Shown here one piece after another: positions 41,648-50,964 of a stretch of 64,000 nucleotides of DNA. A program made the position numbers and the translations under genes. Source of the DNA: Raoultibacter phocaeensis (GTDB lineage Bacteria; Actinomycetota; Coriobacteriia; Coriobacteriales; Eggerthellaceae). The notes below the pieces were generated by a model that saw only the letters and a program-made list of their open reading frames with translations, did not search any database and was not told the origin of the DNA. Position 1 is the first letter of the stretch; every line of letters starts with the position of its first letter. The stretch covers positions 1,798,001 through 1,862,000 of the forward strand of contig NZ_CABDUX010000001.1 in assembly GCF_901411515.1 (NCBI RefSeq), read 5' to 3'.

Positions 41648-42547
41648 ATGGATACGATTCGCAGACACGATACCGGGGCCGCAGTAGAAGACGTGCAACA
41701 GCGTCTTTGTCTGCTTGGCATCCTCGATGAAAGCCAGGTCACGGGTACATACGACGATGCAACGGCGTTGGGTGTGCGCACCTTTTCCGAAAAGGGAGGG
41801 CTGGGGGCGCTCGATGAAGTGAACGAGAAGGTGTGGGCGGCGCTTGTCGATGCCACGTTCTGCCTCGGCGACCGTACCTTGTATTTGCGCATGCCGTATT
41901 TTCACGGCAACGATGTGCGCGAACTGCAACGCGCGCTCGGAGCGCTCGGATTCGCCTGCGGTGTAAACGACGGCATTTTCGGTGCGTACACCGAGCTGGC
42001 GCTTCGTAAGTTCCAAATGAACCTCGGGCTTCCGTCCGACGGCATCGCCGGTGCTATGACCTATGAGGCCATCCACAACCTTCAGCATTCCTGGCAGGGC
42101 AAGGAGGCGTCTCCCGTTGCGGCGTATCTCGGCTTCGCGCGTGCGGCCGATGTGCTCGAGCGCAATGCGCTGTGCCTGTTCGGTACCCAGGAGTTCACGC
42201 GCAGCGTCGCTTCGCGCATGTCGAACCTCGCGCTTGCAACCAATCCCGCATCGAAAATACTGTCGGCCGATACGCTGCTTGTTGCACCCGACGAGTCGAT
42301 GCTGCTCGTGCACATCGTGCTGCCCGACGAGCTGGTCAAAAAAAACATCCCGCGCGTCGGGTACGAGGATGACGAGACGCTTGCCCTGCGTTTGGCTTCG
42401 GCCATCGAGGCGGCCGCCATGCATCCCGCGCGCATCGCCGTCGAGCTTCCCGGCACGGTGTGGGAAGAGGCGGGCGCGGGCCGATCCGCCCAGCATTTCG
42501 CGATCACGCTGCTCGATGCCCTTTGCACTGCGCTCGCGCGCCGATAG
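41648..42547 (+). CDS. Peptidoglycan-binding protein, leaderless mRNA likely
   Basis: A 299-residue protein with two PGRP/PG_binding_1-type repeats: residues about 5-55 (HDTGAAVEDVQQRLCLLGIL) and about 80-140 (GNDVRELQRALGALGFACGV, LALRKFQMNLGLPSDGIAG). The C-terminal half is an uncharacterised alpha/beta domain (LSADTLLVAPDESMLLVHIV, IAVELPGTVWEEA) that could be a degenerate amidase. No signal peptide is seen. TACAAT at 41636-41641 ends 6 bases before the ATG and there is no Shine-Dalgarno sequence, so transcription should begin at the start codon. Confidence 0.78.
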   Translation: MDTIRRHDTGAAVEDVQQRLCLLGILDESQVTGTYDDATALGVRTFSEKGGLGALDEVNEKVWAALVDATFCLGDRTLYLRMPYFHGNDVRELQRALGALGFACGVNDGIFGAYTELALRKFQMNLGLPSDGIAGAMTYEAIHNLQHSWQGKEASPVAAYLGFARAADVLERNALCLFGTQEFTRSVASRMSNLALATNPASKILSADTLLVAPDESMLLVHIVLPDELVKKNIPRVGYEDDETLALRLASAIEAAAMHPARIAVELPGTVWEEAGAGRSAQHFAITLLDALCTALARR

Positions 42548-42870
42548 CTCTCGGCCGCCTCAGCGCGCGTCTCGCCTGTGCCCGATGGGCCGTTCAGCGT
42601 TCGACCGCAGCCCGCTCGATACGCTCTTCCCGATGTTCGTTAAGTGCCGACGCCTGTTTTTGCGTGGCTGCCGTCAGCACCGCTTTCGCTGCGAACCGTA
42701 AGGGAATCATCGGTTTGATGACGCTTTTGGGCGCGGTTGCTCTACATCAGCATAGTTTCATATACTGCAAGCATACGTAAGCCGTGCGAATCGGCGCGTT
42801 CTGCTTGCCCGGCTTGCATGTCCATGGACTCCAGGCAAACAGAACGTCCATACGAGAAAGGGTCCAAGCC
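42548..42870. other. Intergenic region with leader stem-loop
   Basis: No gene is supported. TTGCTC, 18 bases, TATACT near 42738-42767 is a likely promoter for the next gene. Arms 42798-42809 and 42834-42845 are inverted with one mismatch (GTTCTGCTTGCC versus GGCAAACAGAAC) and enclose the palindrome GTCCATGGAC, a strong leader stem-loop. Confidence 0.45.
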
Positions 42871-43326
42871 ATGACCGATGAAAACACCACCCCCGAGTCT
42901 CCCTCACCCCAGCCGCAACCTGCACCGCAGCCGCAGCCTCAACCGCAACCTGCGCCGCAGCCGCAGGCCGCACCCGAGCCCCCTCGACCGCAGCAGCCCC
43001 AGCCTCAGCCGATGTACGGCCAGCCCATGCCTCAGCCGATGTACGCACCGGCTCCGCTCATGCAGCTCACCGGCGGCATGAAGTTTGGGTGGCTCGTGAT
43101 CGGCGCCCTCATGGGTATTCCGGGCATCGTGCTCGCATGGCTCGTGAATGCCGATAAAGTGCCGCAGGTTAAAAACGATGCGCTTAAGTTCGCCATCATC
43201 GGGTTCGTCATCTGGATCGTGCTCGGCATCATCTTGAGTCTTGCGATCACCGGCATGGTTACCGCCATCGTAGCGGGCGCCGTGGGCTCGATGGGCGGCG
43301 GCTACCATTACGGCAGCTCCTGGTAA
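42871..43326 (+). CDS. Pro/Gln-rich membrane protein
   Basis: A 151-residue protein. Residues 10-70 are a low-complexity PQ tract with near-repeats of PQPQPAPQPQ and PMYGQPMPQPMYAP. Two membrane helices follow (WLVIGALMGIPGIVLAWLVN and FAIIGFVIWIVLGIILSLAI) and a Gly-rich end (GSMGGGYHYGSSW). No catalytic motif. Probably an envelope protein with an exposed flexible arm. AAAGGG precedes ATG 42871. Confidence 0.75.
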   Translation: MTDENTTPESPSPQPQPAPQPQPQPQPAPQPQAAPEPPRPQQPQPQPMYGQPMPQPMYAPAPLMQLTGGMKFGWLVIGALMGIPGIVLAWLVNADKVPQVKNDALKFAIIGFVIWIVLGIILSLAITGMVTAIVAGAVGSMGGGYHYGSSW

Positions 43327-43634
43327 GACGATACGCCGGCGGTTGTCGGACGCACGGAAGCGATGGGAACGGTTTTTGCGCATTGCGGTCGCCGAACGCG
43401 TGGAAGCGGCCGCTGTCCAGTCGAAGCGCCTCGCAATCGACGCTTCTCGCCATGTGTGCTCAGTCGGCTGCGCGCGGCGTTCAGCGCTTTCCGCCACGCG
43501 TACCCAGGCCGCCGCGCGCTGTACCGGCGAATGCATATGTAAATACCTTGTTGCGAGAAGGGCCTTGTCGAGGCCCTTCTCGTATGCGATGGTACAATGA
43601 TCGAGTTTCCCGAATATATAAGGAGTAGCGCATA
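43327..43634. other. Leader region of leuCDB
   Basis: No gene is supported. CGAGAAGGGCCT (43554-43565) and AGGCCCTTCTCG (43571-43582) form a perfect 12-base hairpin with a 5-base loop, just before a TACAAT box (43593-43598). The hairpin has no T-tract; it may terminate upstream transcripts or act as an operator. No leucine-codon leader peptide or T-box was seen. Confidence 0.5.
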
Positions 43635-44903
43635 ATGGCACGTCCCATGACTATGGCGGAGAAGATCTTAGCCGCCCATGCAGGACTCGATGAGGTCGAG
43701 CCCGGCCAACTCATCGAATGCGATCTCGATCTGGTATTGTCCAACGACGTTACCGCGCCGATCGCCATCCGCGAGTTCGAGAAGATCGGCACTGGCACCG
43801 TGTTCGACCCGACGAAGATCGCACTGGTTCCCGATCACTACGTTCCCAACAAGGACATCAAGAGCGCCGAGCAGGCGAAGATTGTCCGCGACTTCGCGCA
43901 CGAGCAGGGCATTACGCACTATTACGAAGTCGGCTGCATGGGCGTGGAGCATGCGCTTCTGCCCGAGCAGGGCGTCGTGGGCGCGGGCGATCTCATCATC
44001 GGCGCCGACAGCCATACCTGCACCTACGGTGCGCTCGGCGCGTTTGCCACAGGCGTCGGCTCAACCGATGCGGGCGTGGGCTATGCGACCGGCAAGGCGT
44101 GGTTCAAAGTTCCCGAATCGATCCTGTTCAACATCGAGGGCGAACTTGCCCCCGGCGTTGTGGGCAAAGACGTTATCCTGCACATCATCGGTATGATCGG
44201 CGTGGACGGCGCGCTGTACCAAGCGATGGAGTTCGCCGGCAGCGCGATTGCGGGCATGTCGATGGAAGAGCGCATGTCCATCTCGAACATGGCCATCGAG
44301 GCGGGCGGCAAAGCCGGGCTCATCGAGGTCGACGATATCACGCGTGCCTACCTGGACGGCCGTACCGAGCGCCCCTATACCGAATACCATTCCGATGCAG
44401 ACGCGGTGTACGCGAAGGTATACGACATCGACGCCGCCGACATCGTGCCGACGGTATCGTTTCCGCATCTGCCCTCCAACACAAAGCCTGCTTCCGAAGC
44501 GCGCGACATCCGCATAGACCAGGCTGTCATCGGCTCGTGCACCAACGGGCGCATCGAGGACATGCGCCAGGCTGCCGAGGTGTTTCGCGGACGCACCGTG
44601 CATCCGGATGTTCGCTGCATCGTCATTCCGGCAACCCAGCTCGTGTACCGCCAGTGCATGGAAGAGGGCCTTATGGAAATCTTCCTCGACGCCAACTGCG
44701 CGGTTTCCACGCCGACCTGCGGACCGTGTCTCGGCGGCTACATGGGTATCCTCGCCGCGGGCGAGCGCGCCATCGCCACGACGAACCGCAACTTCGTCGG
44801 ACGTATGGGCGATCCGACGAGCGAGGTGTACCTCTCTTCGCCGGCTGTGGCCGCGGCGAGCGCCGTACTCGGCCACATCGGTTTGCCCGAAGATCTGGAT
44901 TAA
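43635..44903 (+). CDS. leuC: 3-isopropylmalate dehydratase large subunit
   Basis: A 422-residue aconitase-family subunit of the shorter, archaeal/homoaconitase-like type. Cluster ligands are visible in [12 protein letters not shown] and [30 protein letters not shown] is the active-site loop. With LeuD it isomerises 2-isopropylmalate to 3-isopropylmalate in leucine synthesis. AAGGAG precedes the start; the small-subunit gene follows after 11 bases. Confidence 0.95.
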   Translation: MARPMTMAEKILAAHAGLDEVEPGQLIECDLDLVLSNDVTAPIAIREFEKIGTGTVFDPTKIALVPDHYVPNKDIKSAEQAKIVRDFAHEQGITHYYEVGCMGVEHALLPEQGVVGAGDLIIGADSHTCTYGALGAFATGVGSTDAGVGYATGKAWFKVPESILFNIEGELAPGVVGKDVILHIIGMIGVDGALYQAMEFAGSAIAGMSMEERMSISNMAIEAGGKAGLIEVDDITRAYLDGRTERPYTEYHSDADAVYAKVYDIDAADIVPTVSFPHLPSNTKPASEARDIRIDQAVIGSCTNGRIEDMRQAAEVFRGRTVHPDVRCIVIPATQLVYRQCMEEGLMEIFLDANCAVSTPTCGPCLGGYMGILAAGERAIATTNRNFVGRMGDPTSEVYLSSPAVAAASAVLGHIGLPEDLD

Positions 44904-44914
44904 GGAGCAGCTCT

Positions 44915-45409
44915 ATGAAATTCAAAGGAACCGCGCACCGCTACGGGCGCGATGTCGATACCGACGTCATCATTCCCGCGCGCTACCTGAACACTTCCGA
45001 TCCCGCCGAGCTTGCGAAGCACTGCCTTGAGGATCTCGATAGCGAGTTCGTGAACAAGGTGCAACCCGGTGACATCATCGTGGCTGACGAGAACTTCGGC
45101 TGCGGATCGTCACGCGAGCATGCGCCGATCGCCATCAAGGCCGCCGGCGTCGATGTGGTCATCGCGAAGAGTTTCGCCCGCATCTTCTACCGCAACTCCA
45201 TCAACACAGGCCTCGCCATCATGGAGTGCCCCGAGGCGGTTGATGCGATTGCCCTCGGCGATACGGTGAGCGTTGACGCCGATGCGGGCGTAATCGTGAA
45301 CGAGACGACGGGCAAGACTTTCACGGCGCAGCCGTTTCCTCCGTTCATTAAAGAGATCATCGAGGCGGGCGGGCTCATCAACCGCACGAAGGCTAAGCTG
45401 GGCAACTGA
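44915..45409 (+). CDS. leuD: 3-isopropylmalate dehydratase small subunit
   Basis: A 164-residue swivel domain of the aconitase family (DVDTDVIIPARYLNTSDP, ENFGCGSSREHAPIAIKAAG, FARIFYRNSINTGL). Completes the active site of LeuC. ATG 44915 follows AAGGAG; the upstream open frame is the LeuC shadow. Confidence 0.95.
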   Translation: MKFKGTAHRYGRDVDTDVIIPARYLNTSDPAELAKHCLEDLDSEFVNKVQPGDIIVADENFGCGSSREHAPIAIKAAGVDVVIAKSFARIFYRNSINTGLAIMECPEAVDAIALGDTVSVDADAGVIVNETTGKTFTAQPFPPFIKEIIEAGGLINRTKAKLGN

Positions 45410-45475
45410 CCGTTCGAGAGCAGGGGTGCGGCGTGTGCGTTCGCGCCCTTTTCACGTGTACCAAGGAGCGACATC

Positions 45476-46585
45476 ATGACGAAAACTTACAAGATATGCC
45501 TGCTTCCCGGCGATGGCATCGGACCTGAGATCATCACCGAAGGCGTGAAAGTGCTCGATGCGGTGGGGGCGAAGTTCGATGCATCGTTCGAGTACACCGA
45601 GGCGCTTCTGGGTGGCGTTGCCATCGACGAGACGGGCGAGGCTCTGCCGAAAGACACGCTGCGCGTGGCCGAAGCATCCGATGCCGTGTTGCTCGCCGCG
45701 GTGGGCGGCCCGAAATGGGATACCACCGACCCCGAGAAACCTCGCCCCGAACAGGGGCTTTTGGGAATCCGCAAAGCGCTTGGCCTGTACACCAACCTGC
45801 GTCCCGTTCAGATATTCACGGCGCTCGCCGATGCGTCGACGCTCAAGCCGGAAATCGTGGACGGCGTGGACATGATGATCGTGCGCGAGTTGACGGGTGG
45901 CCTGTACTTCGGGCGCCGCGAGCGCTTCTATGATGAAGAGGGTTGCGGCGCGCACGGCGCTGCCGGCCAGCGCGCCTACGATACGCTCGAATACCGCGAG
46001 TACGAAGTCGAGCGCATTGCACGCCAAGCCTTCGAAGCCGCACGCAAGCGCCGCAACAAAGTGACCAGCGTCGACAAGGCGAATGTGTTGGAGACGAGCC
46101 GTATGTGGCGCGAGATCGTGCACCGCATCGGTGCCGAGGAATACCCCGATGTGGAGCTTGAGGACCTGCTGGTGGATAACACGGCCATGCAGCTGATCAG
46201 CCGCCCGGTCGACTTCGACGTGGTGGTGACCGAGAACATGTTCGGCGATATCCTGTCCGACGAGGCAGCGCAGATCACGGGCTCCCTCGGCATGCTCGCA
46301 AGCGCGAGCCTGGGCGACGGAACGGCGCTGTATGAGCCGAGCCACGGCAGCGCTCCCGATATCGCGGGCAAGGGCATTGCGAACCCGCTTGCGCAGATAC
46401 TCTCGGTCGAGATGATGCTGCGTTACAGCTTCGACATGCAGGATGCGGCCGATTCCATCCGCCGCGCGGTGACTGCCGTGCTCGACGAAGGCTGGCGCAC
46501 GGGCGACATCGCCAATGCGAATACGCCTGCCGACAAGGTAGTCGGCACGGTTGCCATGGGCGATCTGGTGGTTTCGAAGCTGTAG
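45476..46585 (+). CDS. leuB: 3-isopropylmalate dehydrogenase
   Basis: A 369-residue decarboxylating dehydrogenase: GDGIGPEI at the N-terminus, [15 protein letters not shown] for substrate binding, [15 protein letters not shown], and the metal/NAD site [20 protein letters not shown] followed by [20 protein letters not shown]. Third enzyme of the leucine pathway here; leuA is not in this window. Confidence 0.96.
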   Translation: MTKTYKICLLPGDGIGPEIITEGVKVLDAVGAKFDASFEYTEALLGGVAIDETGEALPKDTLRVAEASDAVLLAAVGGPKWDTTDPEKPRPEQGLLGIRKALGLYTNLRPVQIFTALADASTLKPEIVDGVDMMIVRELTGGLYFGRRERFYDEEGCGAHGAAGQRAYDTLEYREYEVERIARQAFEAARKRRNKVTSVDKANVLETSRMWREIVHRIGAEEYPDVELEDLLVDNTAMQLISRPVDFDVVVTENMFGDILSDEAAQITGSLGMLASASLGDGTALYEPSHGSAPDIAGKGIANPLAQILSVEMMLRYSFDMQDAADSIRRAVTAVLDEGWRTGDIANANTPADKVVGTVAMGDLVVSKL

Positions 46586-46605
46586 GCTACTCCCATTGCC
46601 ATACG

Positions 46606-46640
46606 AGCACCCGCACGGTATGCCCGGCGGGTGCTTTTTT
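46606..46640 (+). terminator. Terminator of leuCDB
   Basis: AGCACCCGC (46606-46614) pairs with GCGGGTGCT (46627-46635), followed by TTTTT. Confidence 0.88.
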
Positions 46641-46841
46641 ATGGGCTCGCCCGTTCGAGCCGTTTGGCAAAATCGATCCATATGGATGTCGCTCGTGCGA
46701 GGATACTGTCGTGTTCCAGAACCATTAAGTCTGTGACCAGGCACAATCTATTCAGGTGTTCTTCCCGTGCAAAGAGAGCGTGCCGATCGTGTCGAACATC
46801 AATCCATATGGACGACAATCCGCCCGTAGCCCTTTCCCAAA
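46641..46841. repeat. Region with duplicated CCATATGG element
   Basis: No gene is supported. A palindromic ATCCATATGGAT lies at 46676-46687, and a related 20-base unit recurs at 46798-46817 (ATCCATATGG at 46802-46811), giving two similar copies 126 bases apart. The units could be binding sites or remnants of a repeat family. Confidence 0.45.
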
Positions 46842-46876
46842 TATATGTTGACAACATATACGCCAAGGTATATGTT
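46842..46876 (+). promoter_or_regulatory. PadR-type operator array over a promoter
   Basis: TATATGTTG (46842-46850) and CAACATATA (46852-46860) are perfect arms around one base; ACATATAC (46854-46861) and GTATATGT (46868-46875) form a second overlapping repeat. They contain the promoter TTGACA (46848-46853), 17 bases, TATGTT (46871-46876). ATGT...ACAT spacing fits PadR-family binding, so the next gene probably autoregulates. Confidence 0.65.
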
Positions 46877-46991
46877 AGCGTCATATAGATGATACCGACA
46901 AAGCAGTGTTGCGGGTTGTCGGGCGCATGCGCCACCGTGCAAGCGCACGGCACCGCACAACAAACGCGACCGATGAGAAAGGTGACAGCAT

Positions 46992-47447
46992 ATGCCGATG
47001 GGCGATTGTTCGGATAACGAAAGCCGCAAGCCGTGCTGCCGCCGTCGGGGCGGGGGAGGCGGTGCGCTCGTTGAGCCGGCGGCGCTTGCTGCGCTTCTGT
47101 ATGCGGGCGGATACGGCTACGACCTTCGCCGCACTATTCTCGAAATGAGCGACGGGCAGGTGGATGCCGATGTCGGCGGGCTGTACCGTACGCTTCGCAG
47201 AATGGAGGAAGAGGGGTCGGTGGTATCACGCTGGTGCGAAGAGGGCGCAGGTCCTCGCAGGCGCGAATACGAACTCACCGTGCAGGGTATCGAACTCGCC
47301 GAGCAATGGACCCGTGCGCTGCGCGAACGCGAGCGCTTGGACGGATTGCTCGCATCGATGGTGGAAAACGGGCTTGCCCATCTCAAGGAGACGAGATCAG
47401 ACGGTCCGCATAACGATACGGGAGCTGCTCCCGGAAAGGAAGGATAG
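46992..47447 (+). CDS. PadR-family transcriptional regulator
   Basis: A 151-residue winged-helix regulator (AALAALLYAGGYGYDLRRTI, VDADVGGLYRTLRRMEEEGS, RRREYELTVQGIELAEQWTR). The N-terminal 25 residues are unusual: several cysteines (CSDNESRKPCC) and a Gly tract, suggesting metal or redox sensing. It is followed after 4 bases by a NifX-like protein, a pairing repeatedly found in anaerobes. Confidence 0.85.
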   Translation: MPMGDCSDNESRKPCCRRRGGGGGALVEPAALAALLYAGGYGYDLRRTILEMSDGQVDADVGGLYRTLRRMEEEGSVVSRWCEEGAGPRRREYELTVQGIELAEQWTRALRERERLDGLLASMVENGLAHLKETRSDGPHNDTGAAPGKEG

Positions 47448-47451
47448 GATC

Positions 47452-47832
47452 ATGAGCGAAACCATGAAGTTGGCGGTGCCTTCGATGGGCGAAGGCGGCC
47501 TCGACGCCGAGCGGTCCGGCCATTTCGGCCATTGCGACTGCTTCACGATCGTCGACATCGCAGATGGGGAGATCAAGGAAACGTCGATCCTCGCCAACCC
47601 GCCGCACGAAGAAGGCGGTTGCCTGCGTCCGGTCGGGCTTTTGGCCGAGCGGGGTGTGGATGCTATCGTTGCCGCCGGCATGGGCGGAAGGCCCCTCATG
47701 GGCTTCAACGACGCGGGCATCACCGTGTACTTCGAGAACGCGACGCCGAATGTCGGCGACGCGGCGAAGCTCGTTGCGCAGGGAACCGTTCCGATCATGG
47801 GCGTGGAGAACACCTGCCAGCATCACCACTAG
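47452..47832 (+). CDS. NifX/NafY-like cofactor-binding protein
   Basis: A 126-residue protein of the dinitrogenase iron-molybdenum cofactor-binding fold (KLAVPSMGEGGLDAERSGHF, GHCDCFTIVDIADGEIKET, GVDAIVAAGMGGRPLMGFND). There are no nitrogenase genes here, so a general Fe-S or metal-carrier role is more likely. His/Cys-rich start (GHFGHCDC) and end (CQHHH) could bind metal. GGAAGGATAGG region precedes ATG 47452. Confidence 0.85.
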   Translation: MSETMKLAVPSMGEGGLDAERSGHFGHCDCFTIVDIADGEIKETSILANPPHEEGGCLRPVGLLAERGVDAIVAAGMGGRPLMGFNDAGITVYFENATPNVGDAAKLVAQGTVPIMGVENTCQHHH

Positions 47833-47925
47833 GAACCGGGCTGGATTGCGTGCTCGATCGCGCGTGATCACGTGGAGTCGAGCGGATGCCGTACGCGTTC
47901 GGCCCCGCCTTTCTTCGATCTGCGC

Positions 47926-47971
47926 TATACTGTCTGCTTGAGCGACCCGCTTTGACGCGGGTCGCAGTTTT
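47926..47971 (+). promoter_or_regulatory. Promoter with immediate 5' hairpin
   Basis: A TATACT box (47926-47931; no clear -35) is followed by GCGACCCGC (47942-47950) pairing perfectly with GCGGGTCGC (47957-47965) and AGTTTT. The hairpin would form at the very 5' end of the transcript or terminate transcription from upstream. Confidence 0.45.
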
Positions 47972-47997
47972 GCCTACGAGGATACGAAGGACGGCGA

Positions 47998-48177
47998 ATG
48001 GAAGCGGAACCAGCCAAGCAGCCGCAGCATGATGCAGAAGCACTCGAAAGGGCGCTTGCCGTGGATGCCGAATCGTCGGCAACGGGCATCATGCGGCTTG
48101 TCGAAATCGCGGCCGCGTCCGATCAGCCGCTTGCGGTGAAAGCGTGCCCGCCGCCGGGCGTGGGCAGATCGGAATAG
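47998..48177 (+). CDS. Possible small protein, 59 aa
   Basis: ATG 47998 to TAG 48177, preceded by AAGGACGG. Codon choice is GC-rich at third positions like the neighbours. The product is Ala/Glu-rich (ALERALAVDAESSATGIMRL, VEIAAASDQPLAVKA) and would be helical. No family recognised; it could be a spurious frame. Confidence 0.4.
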   Translation: MEAEPAKQPQHDAEALERALAVDAESSATGIMRLVEIAAASDQPLAVKACPPPGVGRSE

Positions 48178-48233
48178 CTTTCGATTGTCCTCGCAACTCT
48201 GGTATCCTTGAACGTATCGGAAAGGCGGAAGCG

Positions 48234-50948
48234 ATGGGCGATAACGGAAGCACGGACAACGGCATCTTCGAAGCAAGCAAAGCGAGCTTGCTTCTTGCGA
48301 CGAGGCGCGAGCTTCCCGATGCCATGCCGCCGTGTGCCGGGTTCGTCCCGCAAAATCCTTACGGGTGGGTAAGCAACGCACTGCCCGCACCCGGTAAAGA
48401 CGAGAAGTACATCGTGGAATTCCTTGGGAAGACCACCTACCGCATCATTGCTTACCTCGACAAGTACGCTCGCGTGTTCGCGACCGATCACCCGATCACC
48501 TGCCCGCCCGCAACGGCTCCGACTCTTTCGGTTGCTCGCTACGCCGACGAATCGACTGACTCGTGCGAGCGGGGATGCATCCAGGTGCTCGAGGCGGACG
48601 GATCCCAGCGGCTTGTTGCGGAGTACCGCTTCGAGCACGGTCGATACTCCATCGAAGGCTCGTGGTTCAACTTCGGATCTCACGCGCAGGGACTTCTCTA
48701 TGAGGAATTCGTCACGCGCGCCTATCTTGCGTTCGTGTATCGGCCTGCGCTGTGCAACACGCAGCCGCCGCTCTACGGGATCGGCAACGTCGGTGCCGAG
48801 CTCGAGAAGGCTCGACCGCTTGACGCGTTCGAGCGGATCGGTGCTGCGGTTGCCGGGGCCGATGCCGATCCGGCGCTTACGGCACCCGGCCTTGAGCGAT
48901 GCTTGGTGCGTTGGCTGGGCGAAGCGGGACTTGGCAGCGAACAGGCTGGAAGCTTGAAACGGCTAGCGAGTGGCGATCCGCTTCGCCTTGTGCGGACGAA
49001 GCGCTATGCCGACACCTACTATCTTGGCACGAACGACGAAGAGGCGGCAGCTTCGTATCGGCGCATGATATGGGCACTCGAAGGCGCACTCAACCGATTT
49101 CTACTCACGTCGGAATCGCTCGGCGACCGCGTCGACAGCGCGTTCGAGCACGAGGCTGCGCAGTGGGACTACTACCTCATCGAATCCATCGCAAAGCAGA
49201 TGCCCTTTGCCGAAAACCCGGCCGACATCCAGGGCGAAACAGCCGGGGAATGGGCTGTGCGCAAAGGGATTGCCAGCGCGGTAGAGCGGTTGCGCCTTCC
49301 GTTTCGGTTAACGGCCGACTTTCGGGTGAATGCGAAGGGCGGTATCGCAGCGTTTGACGCCGTCGTCCCGTCCGCATCGATCATGCCGCATACGCGCTGG
49401 CCTGAAGGTGCGCCCACGTGGTCCGAGGTGCCGTTGGTCGAGCGCGAGGCTCAGGCCGGTCGCTATGCAATGCGCCTCGCCATCATGCTCGCTGCTATCG
49501 CGTTTTCTCAGAGCAAGGCGATCGAGCGTGTTGTCGTTGCTGCGCGGCCCGTTTCAGACCGATCCGAAACCGTCGAGGGCTCAAGTGAGTTTCCGCAGGA
49601 AGACGAGCTGCCCCGTATGGTTTCGGTTGAGTTCGAGCGATCGGCTTTCTGCGCGAACGGCGCGTACCGTCAAGCCGCAGAGGGCGATCCGGCGTGGTTT
49701 TTCACCTGGTTCAACGCTTTGATCGGGAGGGCTGACATCCCTTCTCCGCTCGAAGACGGGCGCTTGGCGGCTCCCGAGCGCGCGCTCATGCCCGAACTGT
49801 CGGATGATGCCGTACCTGCGTTCGCGCACGCCGCACTCGGTGCGAAGAGCGTGTCCGACCTTGCGGTCAACTACAACGCGAAACGGCGCCACATCGCCGA
49901 GCAGATGGCCGATGACATAGCTCAGGCGGCGACCACAACCGAACGCGTCCGCATCGTATCGGCGGTTAAGGATAAAACGCCCGATCTTGATGTGCAGGAT
50001 GCGTGCACGAGGCTCATGGTGGCGCTCACGGCCGACGAGATCGATCCCGGTGATCAGAACGCCATCGTGAACAGGTTCCTCGGCGAAGATGAGCTCATGA
50101 CCGCCCTTGCCGCAGCGCGTTCGGCCGCAGAGCGGGGAGACGGGGCCGAGGCGGTTTCGCTGCTTGCGCAGGCGATTGGACAAGCCGAGCTTTCCGGCAG
50201 GTTCGCCGATACGGCCGAGACCGCGTTTCGCTGCTTCGATTCGTACGCATCGCGCGTAGTGTACAACCGCGCGCGCCAGGCGGGCGGTGGGGCTCCCGGT
50301 GCGAGCAGCGTGCCCGCTTTCGCACACGATGCCGGCCGTACGGTCGAGCTTGCTCCCGATTCCCTCTACTTCTGCTGCCTCGAAGCGGTGAAGCTGCTCG
50401 AGCATTCGTTCGACCGCACCGAGGAGGCGCTCGGTTACGGCAAGCGCTGCATTGAACTCGCTCCAGTAAGCGGGCCGGGGTACCTGCAGACGGCGCGCGC
50501 CTACATGCTCGTCGGCGACATGGACAACACGATCGCCACCATCAACCGCTATCTCGAAGTCGCACTGCTTCCCAACGAGATCGCGATGGGATACTATCAG
50601 CTCGCGTATGCGCAATGGAAAGCGGGGCGGCTACAGGCGGGCGTTGCGGGATACTTGAAGTCGATGACCACCTCGCCTCTGGTGTACGATCAGGCGCGCC
50701 TCGAACTCGAAGAGCTCTTGAACGAGCCTGAGGCAAATCTCATACCTGCCGACGAGATCGACGGAGTGCTCGAAGAAAACGGCGTCGTCGTCGCTCCCGC
50801 GGAAGCGTTGTTCGAACAGCTGCTCGAGGCGTCCGAGGCTGCAGTGGACGCGGGCTTGTTCGTCGTCGCGCGCAGCGTGCTCGCCGCATACTGCCAGCAT
50901 CGTCCCGACGATGCCCTTGTTAACGTACTTCGCTCGTTGGGCGATTAA
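48234..50948 (+). CDS. Large TPR-containing protein, unknown
   Basis: A 904-residue cytoplasmic protein with no signal peptide. The first 600 residues have no family I recognise; they include a compact beta-rich start (EKYIVEFLGKTTYRIIAYLD) and a mid domain with LTADFRVNAKGGIAAFDAVV. The C-terminal 200 residues contain TPR-like helical repeats (ALGYGKRCIELAPVSGPGYL, ARAYMLVGDMDNTIATINRY, MGYYQLAYAQWKAGRLQAGV). It lies 16 bases before hisS, probably in one operon, which links it loosely to translation. AAAGGCGGAA favours ATG 48234 over the in-frame 48144. Confidence 0.75.
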   Translation: MGDNGSTDNGIFEASKASLLLATRRELPDAMPPCAGFVPQNPYGWVSNALPAPGKDEKYIVEFLGKTTYRIIAYLDKYARVFATDHPITCPPATAPTLSVARYADESTDSCERGCIQVLEADGSQRLVAEYRFEHGRYSIEGSWFNFGSHAQGLLYEEFVTRAYLAFVYRPALCNTQPPLYGIGNVGAELEKARPLDAFERIGAAVAGADADPALTAPGLERCLVRWLGEAGLGSEQAGSLKRLASGDPLRLVRTKRYADTYYLGTNDEEAAASYRRMIWALEGALNRFLLTSESLGDRVDSAFEHEAAQWDYYLIESIAKQMPFAENPADIQGETAGEWAVRKGIASAVERLRLPFRLTADFRVNAKGGIAAFDAVVPSASIMPHTRWPEGAPTWSEVPLVEREAQAGRYAMRLAIMLAAIAFSQSKAIERVVVAARPVSDRSETVEGSSEFPQEDELPRMVSVEFERSAFCANGAYRQAAEGDPAWFFTWFNALIGRADIPSPLEDGRLAAPERALMPELSDDAVPAFAHAALGAKSVSDLAVNYNAKRRHIAEQMADDIAQAATTTERVRIVSAVKDKTPDLDVQDACTRLMVALTADEIDPGDQNAIVNRFLGEDELMTALAAARSAAERGDGAEAVSLLAQAIGQAELSGRFADTAETAFRCFDSYASRVVYNRARQAGGGAPGASSVPAFAHDAGRTVELAPDSLYFCCLEAVKLLEHSFDRTEEALGYGKRCIELAPVSGPGYLQTARAYMLVGDMDNTIATINRYLEVALLPNEIAMGYYQLAYAQWKAGRLQAGVAGYLKSMTTSPLVYDQARLELEELLNEPEANLIPADEIDGVLEENGVVVAPAEALFEQLLEASEAAVDAGLFVVARSVLAAYCQHRPDDALVNVLRSLGD

Positions 50949-50964
50949 TAGAGAAAGGACCACC

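Noticed and set aside
43327-43634. Leucine attenuator or T-box before leuC
   Set aside because: No leucine-rich leader peptide, no T-box consensus, and the strong hairpin lies before the likely -10 rather than after it.
47452-47832. Part of a nitrogen fixation cluster
   Set aside because: Only a NifX-like small protein with PadR is present; no nifHDK, nifB or nifE/N nearby.
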